Assembly (NCBI GenBank): GCA_015057005.1
Contig: SVFF01000015.1
Location: 1-53,548, forward strand
Length of the DNA: 53,548 nucleotides
DNA from: Lachnospiraceae bacterium
GTDB taxonomy: Bacteria; Bacillota; Clostridia; Lachnospirales; Lachnospiraceae
Reading direction: 5' to 3'
Of this stretch, positions 1 through 8,423 are shown in pieces. Within the stretch, counting starts at the first letter, position 1. Each line of letters opens with the position of its first letter. A program made the position numbers and the translations under genes. Under the pieces are notes generated by a model, which was given only the letters and a program-made list of their open reading frames with translations, was not told the origin of the DNA and ran no database searches.

Positions 1-161
1 AACTGAAGTTGTATAATCGCAGAGATTACAACAACTTTCCGATGCGTCCTTTGGGGTGGCATTCACCAAGACAAGTGCTTAATGATTATTTATCGTCACT
101 GTAACAAATGTTTGACAAACCTACATTCACTAATTCTTGTTCTGATTTCTTGCCGTAACAT

Positions 162-190
162 TTGACAGTCTGCCCACTTCCTTGTAAAAT
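162..190 (+). promoter_or_regulatory. sigma-A promoter of the ABC-F gene
   Basis: TTGACA at 162-167, a 17-base spacer, and TAAAAT at 185-190, predicting a transcript start near 197 and a leader of about 40 bases. The first 160 bases of the window contain no gene I can support. Confidence 0.7.
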
Positions 191-237
191 GTAACTATTC
201 AGAACAAAAAAGAAATTTCAAAAAGGAAAGATTAAAA

Positions 238-2205
238 ATGATACTCTCCTGTCAAAATATTTGTAAAGAATTTGTAGACAACAAAGTGCTGGAAAACATC
301 AGTTTCCACATTGAAGATTACGAAAAAGCCGCTGTTGTGGGCATTAACGGTGCCGGTAAGACCACGCTTTTGCGCATTATCGTAGGAGAACTGGCTCCCG
401 ATCAGGGACTTGTGACTCTCTCCAAGGACAAGACTTTAGGTTATCTTGCCCAGCAGGCGGCAGTTGATACAGCCAACACCATATACGATGAGCTGCTCAG
501 CACCAAACAGCAGCTTGTTTTGCTGGAAGAACGCATGCGCAGATGTGAAGCAGATATGAAGCATGCGGAAGGTGATGCCCTTGACGCCCTGATGAAGCAA
601 TATGTCAGCGACACCCACTCTTTCGAGCGCGACGGCGGTTACACATACCGCAGTGAGATTGTAGGCGTACTGAAAGGCCTTGGTTTTACAGAAGAAGATT
701 TTACCAAATCTGTATCCACACTCTCCGGCGGTCAGAAGACCCGTGTAGCTCTGGGCAAGCTTCTGCTGCAAAGGCCCGATCTGATCATTCTGGACGAGCC
801 TACCAACCATCTGGACATGAACTCCATCTCCTGGCTGGAGACCTACCTGTTAAATTATAAAGGTGCCGTACTGATTGTTTCCCACGACCGCTACTTCCTG
901 GACAAGATTGCAACCAAAGTCATCGAGATCGACCAGACCAAAGCTACTACTTTCCTGGGTAATTATTCCGATTACGCAGCCAAAAAGGAAATGCTGCGCG
1001 CCGCTGCATGGAACGCCTATGTGAACCAACAGCGTGAGATCAAGCATCAGGAGGAAGTCATTGAAAAGCTCCGCTCTTTCAACCGGGAAAAGTCCATCAA
1101 ACGGGCTGAGAGCCGTGAAAAATTGCTGAACAAAATAGAGGTCATCGAAAAGCCCACCGAAGTGCGCACAGACATGAAGCTCACTCTTACTCCCCATATT
1201 CAAAGCGGCAACGATGTACTTACTGTACAGGGCCTTAGCAAATCCTTTGGCAATTTGCACCTCTTTGAAAATGTGGACTTCGAGCTCAAGCGCGGCGAGC
1301 ATGTGGCTATCATCGGCGACAACGGCACCGGCAAGACCACTCTTTTGAAAATTTTAAACCAGATCCTCCCTGCAGACTCCGGCAAATTTACGCTGGGCAC
1401 CAATGTTGAGATCGGTTACTATGATCAGGAACATCACGTACTCCACGGTGAGAAGACCTTATTCGAAGAAATTTCCGACGAGTATCCCTATCTCACCAAT
1501 ACAGAGATCCGTAATGTCTTGGCAGCATTCCTCTTTACCGGCGATGATGTATTCAAGCAGATCAAGGACTTGAGCGGCGGTGAGCAGGGTCGGGTATCCC
1601 TGGCCAAACTGATGCTGTCCAATGCCAATTTCCTGATTCTGGACGAGCCCACCAACCACTTGGATATTATGTCCAAGGAGATTCTGGAGGATGCCGTCAA
1701 TCAGTACACCGGCACCGTTCTCTATGTCTCCCACGACCGTTATTTTATCAACAAGACTGCACACCGTATCCTGGATCTGACCGCCCATAAATTTGTCAAT
1801 TATATCGGCAATTACGATTACTATCTGGAAAAGCATGACACCATGATGGCAGCTGTCACCGGTACTTCTGTCACCGACACAGCCTCTTCCGGCAAAGCCA
1901 GCCTTTCCAATGCGTCTGCCACAAGCGCCAATGCTGCTCCCGTCCAGCCCGTCTCTGAGAATAAGCTTGATTGGAAAGCCCAGAAGGAAGAGCAGGCCAG
2001 ACTTCGCAAAAAAGAAAACGACTTAAAAAAATGCGAGGACAAAATTGCCGAATTAGAAAACAGACTTCAGGAAATTGATGAAGAAATGGCAGATCCCGAG
2101 ATTGGCACCCAGGTCCTTAGGCTTCAGGATCTGGCAAAAGAACAAGCCTTACTGAACCAACAATTAGAGGAGCTTTATGCCCAGTGGGAACTCCTTGCAG
2201 AATAG
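238..2205 (+). CDS. ABC-F family ATPase (translation factor / ribosome protection type)
   Basis: Soluble twin-ATPase protein of the ABC-F family, which acts on the ribosome rather than in membrane transport. It has two complete ATPase domains: Walker A GINGAGKTT at residues 35-43, LSGGQ at 162-166 and LIILDEPTNHLD at 182-193; then a second set with GDNGTGKTT near 360, LSGGE near 446 and LILDEPTNHLD near 465. A charged linker at about 240-330 corresponds to the inter-domain arm of ABC-F proteins. The last 75 residues are a Lys/Glu-rich coiled coil after a low-complexity Ala/Ser/Thr linker, as in YdiF/Uup-like members. There are no membrane segments. Length of 655 residues fits. The start is supported by AAAGGAAAG upstream. 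Whether it gives antibiotic resistance or is a housekeeping factor cannot be decided here; the coiled-coil tail favours the housekeeping class. Confidence 0.93.
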   Translation: MILSCQNICKEFVDNKVLENISFHIEDYEKAAVVGINGAGKTTLLRIIVGELAPDQGLVTLSKDKTLGYLAQQAAVDTANTIYDELLSTKQQLVLLEERMRRCEADMKHAEGDALDALMKQYVSDTHSFERDGGYTYRSEIVGVLKGLGFTEEDFTKSVSTLSGGQKTRVALGKLLLQRPDLIILDEPTNHLDMNSISWLETYLLNYKGAVLIVSHDRYFLDKIATKVIEIDQTKATTFLGNYSDYAAKKEMLRAAAWNAYVNQQREIKHQEEVIEKLRSFNREKSIKRAESREKLLNKIEVIEKPTEVRTDMKLTLTPHIQSGNDVLTVQGLSKSFGNLHLFENVDFELKRGEHVAIIGDNGTGKTTLLKILNQILPADSGKFTLGTNVEIGYYDQEHHVLHGEKTLFEEISDEYPYLTNTEIRNVLAAFLFTGDDVFKQIKDLSGGEQGRVSLAKLMLSNANFLILDEPTNHLDIMSKEILEDAVNQYTGTVLYVSHDRYFINKTAHRILDLTAHKFVNYIGNYDYYLEKHDTMMAAVTGTSVTDTASSGKASLSNASATSANAAPVQPVSENKLDWKAQKEEQARLRKKENDLKKCEDKIAELENRLQEIDEEMADPEIGTQVLRLQDLAKEQALLNQQLEELYAQWELLAE

Positions 2206-2280
2206 TCCTTTGATTTTTAAATAAGTCGGGAATTTGCCACAGTAAAATGTAAAAAACGGGTTAAGAAATTCTAATTCAAC

Positions 2281-2309
2281 TTGACTTTCCAATTGCAAAA
2301 AGATATACT
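2281..2309 (+). promoter_or_regulatory. promoter of the LDH/MDH-family gene
   Basis: TTGACT at 2281-2286, 17-base spacer, TATACT at 2304-2309; transcript start near 2316. The gene's GGAGG follows at about 2372, giving a leader of about 70 bases. Confidence 0.65.
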
Positions 2310-2384
2310 ACTGCGTGGTAAAAGAAGTATGAGAAAACTTCTCCACATAACACATATAATACTGCTCAATATGGAGGAAGAAGA

Positions 2385-3329
2385 ATGAGTAAAATTAGTG
2401 TAATCGGTGCTGGTTTCGTAGGTGCAACCATTGCCAATGACTTGATGATCCAGGGTTTAGCTTCTGAGATCGTTCTGGTAGACATAAATAAGCAGAAGGC
2501 TTTTGGTGAAGCACTTGATATTTATCAGGGTGCTCCTTTCTGCAGCCCCGCTATTGTTCGTCCCGGTGAATATTCTGATGTAGAGAATTCTGACATCGTT
2601 ATCATCACCTGTGGTGTGGCAAGAAAACCCGGCATGAGCCGTCTTGATCTTGCTCAGGTTAACGTTGGTATTTTAAAAGATGTTTCTGCAAACGTTACTC
2701 CTTATGCCCCCAATGCAATTTATATTATCGTTTCCAACCCTGTTGATGTACTTACTTACGTATTCCACAAGATTTCCGGTATCCCCGAGAAACAGATCAT
2801 CGGTTCCGGTACTATTCTGGATACCAGCCGTCTGCAGTCCGAATTAGCAAGACGTTTCTGCATCAGCCCTAAGAATGTACACGCTCACATTTACGGCGAG
2901 CACGGTGACAGTGCATTTGTTCCCTGGTCTCTGGTTACCATCGCAAACAACAATATCGACACATTCCTTGCCGGTTCTCCCGACGCAGACCGCATCGAGT
3001 GGAACAACGACTATGACGAGATCGAAGATTTCGTAAAGAAATCCGGCGGTACTGTCATTGCTAACAAAGGCGCTACTTACTTTGCAGTAGCAATGTCCGT
3101 ATGCCATATCTGCAAATGTATTTTCAACGATGCAGGTACTGCTCTCTCCGTTTCTACTCTGATGCACGGTGAGTACGGTGTAGAAGATGTTTGCCTGTCT
3201 ACTCTGACTATTGTTGACAGAGATGGTATTCGCGGCAAGATCCTCAATCCCCTTACCGAGGAAGAGATTGCCAAGCTTCAGAAGAGCGCAAATAACCTGA
3301 AGGCTGTTATCAACCAGGTTGAGTTCTAA
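2385..3329 (+). CDS. ldh: NAD-dependent L-2-hydroxyacid dehydrogenase, LDH/MDH family (lactate or malate dehydrogenase)
   Basis: Interconverts a 2-oxoacid and its L-2-hydroxyacid with NAD(H). The dinucleotide fold is GAGFVGATIA at residues 8-17 with the NAD-specifying Asp33. Catalytic residues are Arg86 (classic 109), Asp146 (168), Arg149 (171) and His173 (195, in GEHGDS). SGTILDTSR and KGATYF are strongly lactate-dehydrogenase-like. The substrate-specificity loop, however, reads ARKPGMSR: Arg80 occupies the position that is Gln102 in lactate dehydrogenases and Arg102 in malate dehydrogenases, and Met follows as in malate dehydrogenases. In Bacillus LDH the single change Gln102 to Arg is known to switch preference to oxaloacetate. 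Sequence family says LDH, the loop says malate. The convergent citrate-pathway genes would fit an oxaloacetate-linked enzyme. It has its own promoter and a shared terminator. A strong GGAGG precedes the ATG. Confidence 0.85.
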   Translation: MSKISVIGAGFVGATIANDLMIQGLASEIVLVDINKQKAFGEALDIYQGAPFCSPAIVRPGEYSDVENSDIVIITCGVARKPGMSRLDLAQVNVGILKDVSANVTPYAPNAIYIIVSNPVDVLTYVFHKISGIPEKQIIGSGTILDTSRLQSELARRFCISPKNVHAHIYGEHGDSAFVPWSLVTIANNNIDTFLAGSPDADRIEWNNDYDEIEDFVKKSGGTVIANKGATYFAVAMSVCHICKCIFNDAGTALSVSTLMHGEYGVEDVCLSTLTIVDRDGIRGKILNPLTEEEIAKLQKSANNLKAVINQVEF

Positions 3330-3346
3330 ACCTTACATTAGATTTT

Positions 3347-3385
3347 AAAATCCCCTGCTATGCCAATGACATAACAGGGGATTTT
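3347..3385. terminator. bidirectional terminator between the LDH/MDH gene and icd
   Basis: AAAATCCCCTG and CAGGGGATTTT arms form a strong hairpin with A/T runs on both sides, between convergent genes ending at 3329 (+) and 3424 (-). Confidence 0.85.
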
Positions 3386-3423
3386 CCTATTTTGCAAACA
3401 TATTTTATTGACAATTTTAAATA

Positions 3424-4632
3424 TTACAACAGGCTGTCCAATGTCTCTCTGATCGCCTGGATAAATTCCAGGCTGTTCAGGATCACAGGATTCTCGCAGG
3501 TGGAGATCATAGACAGACTCTTGGTCATCTTGCCATCCTCAATGGTCTTGACGCAGGCCTTCTCCAGCTTGTCCGCAAATGTACACAATTCAGGGATGTT
3601 ATCCAGTTCGCCACGCTTGCGAAGAGCTCCTGTCCATGCAAAGATGGTTGCGATGGAGTTGGTAGAAGTCTCCTCACCTTTTAAGTGTTTATAGTAGTGA
3701 CGCTGTACGGTACCGTGAGCAGCCTCATACTCGTAGACACCACTGGGAGACACCAGCACAGAGGTCATCATGGACAGATCGCCGTAAGCAGTCGCCACCA
3801 TATCGGACATTACATCACCGTCATAGTTCTTGCAGGCCCAGATGAAACCGCCCTCAGAGCGGATCACGCGTGCCACAGCATCATCGATCAGGGTGTAGAA
3901 ATACTCAATGCCGGCTTCCTCAAATTTAGCTTTATATTCATTGTCATAGATTTCCTGGAAAATATCCTTGAAAGTATGGTCATACTTTTTGGATATGGTA
4001 TCCTTGGTGGAAAACCACAGATCCTGCTTGGTATCAATTGCATAGGCAAAGCAGGCACGGGCAAAGCTCTCAATAGAAGCTTCCGTGTTGTGAATGCCTT
4101 GCAGGATACCTGCACCCTTAAAGGTGTGGATCACTTCTCTCACCTCAGTACCGTCCTCTGCAGTGTAGACCAGTTCAGCTTTGCCGGGGCCGGGCACTTT
4201 GATCTCGGTATTCTTGTAAACATCACCATAGGCATGTCTGGCAATGGTAATGGGCTTGGTCCAGTTCTTTACATAAGGCACAATTCCCTTTACCAAAATG
4301 GGAGCACGGAAAACAGTACCGTCCAGAATGGCACGGATAGTGCCGTTGGGACTCTTCCACATCTCCTTAAGATCGTATTCCTTCATTCTGGCTCCGTTAG
4401 GAGTGATGGTGGCACATTTTACTGCAACGCCGTATTTTAATGTTGCGTTTGCCGAATCCACAGTCACCTGATCGCAAGTAGCATTGCGGTTCTCAAGACC
4501 CAGATCATAATACTCGGTCTTCAGCTCAATATAGGGCAAAAGCAACTCGTCCTTAATCATCTGCCAGAGAATTCTGGTCATCTCATCTCCGTCCATCTCC
4601 ACCAGAGGAGTACTCATTTTAATCTTATCCAT
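3424..4632 (-). CDS. icd: NADP-dependent isocitrate dehydrogenase
   Basis: Oxidises isocitrate to 2-oxoglutarate with NADP, the last step of the oxidative route to glutamate. The sequence belongs to the eukaryote-like homodimeric class: KSPNGTIR at residues 93-100 and the phosphate-binding Arg132 in ARHAYGD match human IDH1 features closely, with [11 protein letters not shown] further on. I start at 4632 (protein MDKIKM...) because AGAGGG lies 10 bases upstream; a longer frame to 4662 would begin with GTG and lacks a good site. 402 residues is the usual length. It is the third gene of a run with the citrate synthase and the GntR regulator; the 91-base gap upstream has no terminator I can see. 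Confidence 0.95.
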   Translation of the reverse strand: MDKIKMSTPLVEMDGDEMTRILWQMIKDELLLPYIELKTEYYDLGLENRNATCDQVTVDSANATLKYGVAVKCATITPNGARMKEYDLKEMWKSPNGTIRAILDGTVFRAPILVKGIVPYVKNWTKPITIARHAYGDVYKNTEIKVPGPGKAELVYTAEDGTEVREVIHTFKGAGILQGIHNTEASIESFARACFAYAIDTKQDLWFSTKDTISKKYDHTFKDIFQEIYDNEYKAKFEEAGIEYFYTLIDDAVARVIRSEGGFIWACKNYDGDVMSDMVATAYGDLSMMTSVLVSPSGVYEYEAAHGTVQRHYYKHLKGEETSTNSIATIFAWTGALRKRGELDNIPELCTFADKLEKACVKTIEDGKMTKSLSMISTCENPVILNSLEFIQAIRETLDSLL

Positions 4633-4723
4633 AATTATTATTCCCTCTTTACATTTCAGCACTGCTTCCGCGCATTTCCCTGCGCTGTGCCCTTATTTTT
4701 CCGCTTTTTTATACATGCACGTG

Positions 4724-5425
4724 TCAATTTTCAGCATCCCTCACGGCATAAATCTCATGCAGACCGTTTTTTACCATATTTTCATAGGCATTGATCATAT
4801 GGCGGTTAGCCAGCTGCTCTGCCAGGTCGGCATTGCCGGCTTTGATGGCCTCCATGATCTGCTCATGCTCACTGTTGGACATGAGACCTCTGTTTGCATT
4901 TGCCAAGGTCTTCTTACGCACACGGAGCACATACTGATGAAAATCCTTCAACTGATTCTCCAGCATTTTGCTGTTGCAGGCTTCATACATAATGTCGTGA
5001 AAGCGGTTGTCCAACTCTGCCAGCTGATCCAGATGGCCCTTTCTGGCGTGGAACTGTGCCAGATAGATGTTCTCTTCCATCTCTTCCATTTGTTCTTTTG
5101 TAATATGCTCCGTGGCCCAGCGGGCACATAAACCCTCCAGCAAGGAACGGATCATGTATATATCTTTTACATCCTTCTCTGTGATACCGGTTACATAGGC
5201 ACCCTTGTTGGGAATAATCCTGATCAGCCCCTCCAGTTCCAGCTGTCTGAAAGCCTCTCGCACCGGAGTCCTGCTGACTCCCAGTTCCTCGCCGATGGCC
5301 ACTTCTTTTAATTCTTCATATTCTTTGTATTTTCCGCTGAGAATATCATCTCTGAGCTTATGAAATACACGTCCCCGAAGTGAATATTTGTCCTTCACTT
5401 CCTGCTTTACATCATAGCCGCTCAT
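4724..5425 (-). CDS. GntR family transcriptional regulator, FadR/FCD subfamily
   Basis: DNA-binding regulator. The N-terminal winged helix-turn-helix (about residues 15-75) contains VSRTPVREAFRQLELEGLI, typical of GntR proteins. The C-terminal all-helical FCD domain (about 85-225) carries the usual metal-binding pattern, an Asp/His pair in LDNRFHD and two later His in SEHEQ and ANRHM, used by the family to sense carboxylates with a bound metal. It sits between citrate synthase and isocitrate dehydrogenase on the same strand, so I infer that it controls this operon, probably in answer to citrate or a related acid. The palindrome over the operon promoter (6941-6952) fits the TTGT..ACAA half-sites bound by FCD regulators. 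GGGAGA six bases before the ATG supports this start. Confidence 0.9.
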   Translation of the reverse strand: MSGYDVKQEVKDKYSLRGRVFHKLRDDILSGKYKEYEELKEVAIGEELGVSRTPVREAFRQLELEGLIRIIPNKGAYVTGITEKDVKDIYMIRSLLEGLCARWATEHITKEQMEEMEENIYLAQFHARKGHLDQLAELDNRFHDIMYEACNSKMLENQLKDFHQYVLRVRKKTLANANRGLMSNSEHEQIMEAIKAGNADLAEQLANRHMINAYENMVKNGLHEIYAVRDAEN

Positions 5426-5473
5426 TGCGCTCTCCCATCCGCCTGTTTTGCAGGCTGTAACTCCCCCCGGAGT

Positions 5474-6898
5474 TTATTCGCCGATCTTCAGATCTTTTTC
5501 CAGACATACACGATTAATACAAGCGATGATCTCATCATCAGTCAATACGGTCACACGACCGCCCGCATACTCTTCATCAACCCACTTTTTGATTTCTTTT
5601 ACCAACTCATTATTCTTGTCTATCTGCTTGTCATCTTTGAGCTTGTAGTAGGTGTTGATCCAATGTGCAATGCCGGCAAGACCGGATGTATTGGAAATCG
5701 CACACAGAACAGGTCTGTTCAGGAACTTTTCTGTATCAAAGATATTGTAAATCTCTTCGTTTTTCAGCAAGCCGTCTGCATGGATACCTGCTCTGGTAAC
5801 GTTAAAGTTCTTACCAACAAAAGGAGTACGGGGAGGAATCTGATAACCGATCTCCTTCTCATAGTACTCTGCCAGCTCAGTGATCACGCGGGTATCCATA
5901 CCGTTCAGGTCACCCTTCAGCTGGGCGTACTCCATAACCATAGCCTCCAGAGGCGTATTACCGGTTCTCTCTCCAATACCGAACAGTGATGTGTTTACTC
6001 CGGCACAACCATACAGCCATGCTGTGGTAGAGTTAGCAACTGCCTTGTAGAAGTCATTGTGACCATGCCACTCGATCAACGCGTGAGGCACACCTGCATG
6101 GGTGTGGATCGCATAAATAATACCCTGTACACTTCTGGGAATAACCGCACCGGGGAAGTTGACACCATAACCCATAGTATCGCAGGCGCGCACTTTGATG
6201 GGAATCTTGTACTCTTCCATCAGTTTCATCAGTTCCAGACAGAAAGGAACCACGTAACCGTAGATATCTGCTCTGGTAATATCCTCCAGATGACATCTGG
6301 GGCTGATTCCCTCCTCCAGACAGTCACGGATAACACTTAAATAGTGCTCCATCGCCTGACGTCTGGTCATTTTCAGCTTCATAAAAATATGATAATCGGA
6401 ACAGCTTACCAGGATACCGGTCTCTTTCATACCGATCTCCTTAACAAGCTTGAAATCCTCTTTACTTGCACGGATCCAGCTGGTTACCTCAGGGAACTGA
6501 TATCCTCTCTCCATACATTTATAAACAGCGTCTCTGTCCTTCTTGCTGTACAGGAAGAATTCACAGGCGCGGATCATACCGTTAGGACCACCCAGCTTAT
6601 GCAGATAATCATAGATTGTAACGATCTGCTCTGTGGAATAAGGTGCACGGGACTGCTGTCCGTCACGGAAGGTAGTATCTGTGATCCAGATTTCCTTAGG
6701 CACATTGTGGGGTACGATTCTATCGTTAAAAGGGATCTTGGGAATCTCGGAATAAGGGAACATATTACGGAAAACGTTGGGCTTTTTCACGTCATCCAAA
6801 ATATACATATGCTCTTCAATCTGAAGCAGATTGTTTTTGGGATTCATCGAGACCGGACGATTTAAAAATGTTTCATTTTCTCTCATGCTAATATCCAT
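5474..6898 (-). CDS. Re-type citrate synthase candidate (homocitrate/isopropylmalate synthase superfamily)
   Basis: Aldol-type acyl-CoA condensing enzyme of the DRE-TIM superfamily. The metal and catalytic loop FRDGQQ is at residues 77-82; the second metal site HGHN is near 277; and GERTGN is near 310. It lacks the C-terminal regulatory domain of leucine-pathway LeuA. Enzymes of this length and type in Clostridium kluyveri and relatives are Re-citrate synthases, making citrate from acetyl-CoA and oxaloacetate in organisms without GltA. Co-transcription with isocitrate dehydrogenase and no leucine or lysine gene nearby makes that the best reading; homocitrate or isopropylmalate synthase remain possible. 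The 474-residue start has AGGAAAGG just upstream. It is the first gene of the operon and follows a TTGACA-N17-TACAAT promoter with an overlapping operator. Confidence 0.8.
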   Translation of the reverse strand: MDISMRENETFLNRPVSMNPKNNLLQIEEHMYILDDVKKPNVFRNMFPYSEIPKIPFNDRIVPHNVPKEIWITDTTFRDGQQSRAPYSTEQIVTIYDYLHKLGGPNGMIRACEFFLYSKKDRDAVYKCMERGYQFPEVTSWIRASKEDFKLVKEIGMKETGILVSCSDYHIFMKLKMTRRQAMEHYLSVIRDCLEEGISPRCHLEDITRADIYGYVVPFCLELMKLMEEYKIPIKVRACDTMGYGVNFPGAVIPRSVQGIIYAIHTHAGVPHALIEWHGHNDFYKAVANSTTAWLYGCAGVNTSLFGIGERTGNTPLEAMVMEYAQLKGDLNGMDTRVITELAEYYEKEIGYQIPPRTPFVGKNFNVTRAGIHADGLLKNEEIYNIFDTEKFLNRPVLCAISNTSGLAGIAHWINTYYKLKDDKQIDKNNELVKEIKKWVDEEYAGGRVTVLTDDEIIACINRVCLEKDLKIGE

Positions 6899-6940
6899 AC
6901 CTTTCCTCTATTGCTGAAAGTGATTGCAACGATAGGAATA

Positions 6941-6969
6941 ATTGTATACAATGATACAAATTCTGTCAA
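6941..6969 (-). promoter_or_regulatory. promoter and GntR-type operator of the citrate synthase operon
   Basis: On the minus strand TTGACA (6969-6964), 17-base spacer and TACAAT (6946-6941). The perfect 12-base palindrome ATTGTATACAAT at 6941-6952 covers the -10 box, and another half-site, read as TTGTATC on the minus strand, lies in the spacer. This is the position expected for a repressor site. Assignment to the operon's own GntR regulator is inference. Confidence 0.65.
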
Positions 6970-7015
6970 TATGTTTATCAAAAAAACTTTTCCGCGTCAC
7001 TGCAGCACAATATAC

Positions 7016-7921
7016 TCACTCTAAAAGCCTCTTTATATTAATCATGCCCCATCCCTGTTTGTTCCATGGTTCTCCCAGATCTGTGGCTGTCAGGGTCATC
7101 TTATGGCGAAGTTCCTCGTTCGTCATATTGGGATACTTTTCCAGGGCAAGAGCCGCTGCTCCTGCCACAATAGGTGTTGCCATGGATGTACCGCTTTTGG
7201 CTACATAGGAATGGTTCCACTTGCCATTTCTTTTGTGACACGCCACATTGCAGGAAATAACATCCGTTCCCGGTGCCACCAAATCAGGCTTTCTCATAGC
7301 AGAAAAAGCTTCACCACGCCCGGAATAACTCTCACATCTGCGGGCATTTTCCCGAAAAAAACTTCCGTCGTGACATCCCACAGTCACTATCTTTCCCCCG
7401 CTTCCGAGAGCCGATATGGAATTATTTTCCGGGCCCTTATTGCCGGCTGCACACACCACAAAAATCCCCTGATCCCACAGCTCATCCAGTTGGCACTTTA
7501 ACAATTCCTCCTTCTTTGAACTGTCCAGCATACCGATTCCCACCGACACGTTAAGCACTCTTATATGAAAACGCTTCTTTACTTCACCGATCCAACGCAG
7601 CCCTGCCAGCATATTTTCCGTGGTGCCGTCGCCATTTTGATCTAAAACTTTTCCCACCACAAGCATGGACTCCGGGGCCACTCCCCGGTAATCCCCTCCT
7701 GAGAGCTTCCCCATCCCGCAGATAATACCACTGACGTGGGTCCCATGACCGCTGTCATCATACATCAGCTTTCTTTCATGAACAAAATCCTGAAAACCCA
7801 ATATTTTCCCTGCCAGATCCGGATGACGGCCAATACCGGTATCCAATACTGCCACTGTTACTTTTTTTACAGCTTTCTCTATTACTTCAGGCACCTCAAG
7901 TTGCTTCCGCACACGATTCAT
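7016..7921 (-). CDS. intracellular subtilisin-like serine protease (peptidase S8)
   Basis: Serine endopeptidase with the full subtilase triad: Asp27 in VAVLDTGIG, His59 in SGHGTHVSG and Ser246 in SGTSMATPIVAGAAAL, with the oxyanion Asn161 in AAGNKG. At 301 residues it is a bare catalytic domain; there is no signal peptide and only about 20 residues before the domain, too short for the chaperone-like propeptide of secreted subtilisins. It therefore resembles the intracellular ISP-type enzymes. It seems to be transcribed alone. GGGAGA five bases before the ATG supports the start. I see no hairpin terminator after it before 6970. Confidence 0.9.
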   Translation of the reverse strand: MNRVRKQLEVPEVIEKAVKKVTVAVLDTGIGRHPDLAGKILGFQDFVHERKLMYDDSGHGTHVSGIICGMGKLSGGDYRGVAPESMLVVGKVLDQNGDGTTENMLAGLRWIGEVKKRFHIRVLNVSVGIGMLDSSKKEELLKCQLDELWDQGIFVVCAAGNKGPENNSISALGSGGKIVTVGCHDGSFFRENARRCESYSGRGEAFSAMRKPDLVAPGTDVISCNVACHKRNGKWNHSYVAKSGTSMATPIVAGAAALALEKYPNMTNEELRHKMTLTATDLGEPWNKQGWGMINIKRLLE

Positions 7922-7996
7922 ACCGTCTCCCAGTGCTCTTTTTCTTAATTAAGATATGCCGCAGAATTATTTTTGTACCATGCTGATACCGTAGAA

Positions 7997-8024
7997 ACAT
8001 CGACAAGCCTCCATGCATAGAATA
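7997..8024 (+). promoter_or_regulatory. possible mother-cell (sigma-K/E-like) promoter of the Cys/Gly-rich gene
   Basis: CATAGAATA at 8016-8024 matches the CATAnnnTA form of the sigma-K -10 box, with AC 17 bases upstream at 7997-7998, and no good sigma-A boxes are apparent. A start near 8031 would give a short leader ending in TTGGAGG. The consensus is loose, so this is a weak call. Confidence 0.35.
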
Positions 8025-8053
8025 GACCATAAACAAAACTTGGAGGCAATACA

Positions 8054-8326
8054 ATGAGTGATTTAACTGCTACAAACTGTGGCTGTGGAAACAATTGCGG
8101 CTGCGGCAATAACAGCGGTCTTATGGGAGGCAACTTTATCTGGATCATCCTTCTGTTATCTTGCTGCGGTGGTTGCGGCAATGGCGGCGGTGGTCTGCTG
8201 GGCGGCGGATGCAATAATGGCTGTGACAATAACGGCTGTGATATTATCATCTGGATCCTTCTGATCTCCTGTCTGTGCGGCAATGGCGGCGGCCTTTTGG
8301 GCGGCGGCTGTAACAACTGCTGCTAA
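8054..8326 (+). CDS. Cys/Gly/Asn-rich small protein with two hydrophobic segments (spore-coat-like, function unknown)
   Basis: 90 residues built from two similar halves: a CGCGNN-type Cys/Asn stretch, a short hydrophobic run (IWIILLLS, then IIIWILLIS), and a GGGLLGGGCNN block. About one residue in six is Cys. The composition recalls the poorly described high-cysteine, glycine-rich proteins of spore formers, where such chains are often coat or crust material cross-linked by disulfides. I recognise no enzyme domain. TTGGAGG seven bases before the ATG is a strong start signal. A possible sigma-K-like promoter lies upstream. It is followed on the same strand by two other unrecognised genes, and I infer a common role in spore or envelope structure. 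Confidence 0.8.
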   Translation: MSDLTATNCGCGNNCGCGNNSGLMGGNFIWIILLLSCCGGCGNGGGGLLGGGCNNGCDNNGCDIIIWILLISCLCGNGGGLLGGGCNNCC

Positions 8327-8376
8327 ACAGCTGTAATTCCTGCTTTGCAGGTATCTTTATCCTGTTCTGAAAAAAA

Positions 8377-8405
8377 CCGGGTGGCTCCTGCGGGAGCCCA
8401 CCCGG
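8377..8405. other. strong hairpin just before the ribosome site of the Met-rich gene
   Basis: CCGGGTGG and CCACCCGG arms plus CTCC/GGAG close on a TGCG loop. Seven A precede it on the plus strand, so it would be a proper terminator only for leftward transcription, where there is no gene. On the plus strand it has no U run and sits six bases upstream of the ACGGAGG of the next gene. Confidence 0.6.
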
Positions 8406-8423
8406 CAAACAACGGAGGCTGCC

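Noticed and set aside
1..160. tRNA or small gene at the left end
   Set aside because: No cloverleaf arms, no TTCGA-type loop and no coding frame with a ribosome site.
3685..4440. 251-codon plus-strand frame opposite icd
   Set aside because: Antisense to conserved isocitrate dehydrogenase; no start signals or recognisable domain.
8007..8047. GCCTCCA/TGGAGGC pairing that could hide the ribosome site of the Cys/Gly-rich gene
   Set aside because: The left arm lies upstream of the start predicted from the CATAGAATA box, so it would not be in the RNA; only a transcript from further upstream could form it.
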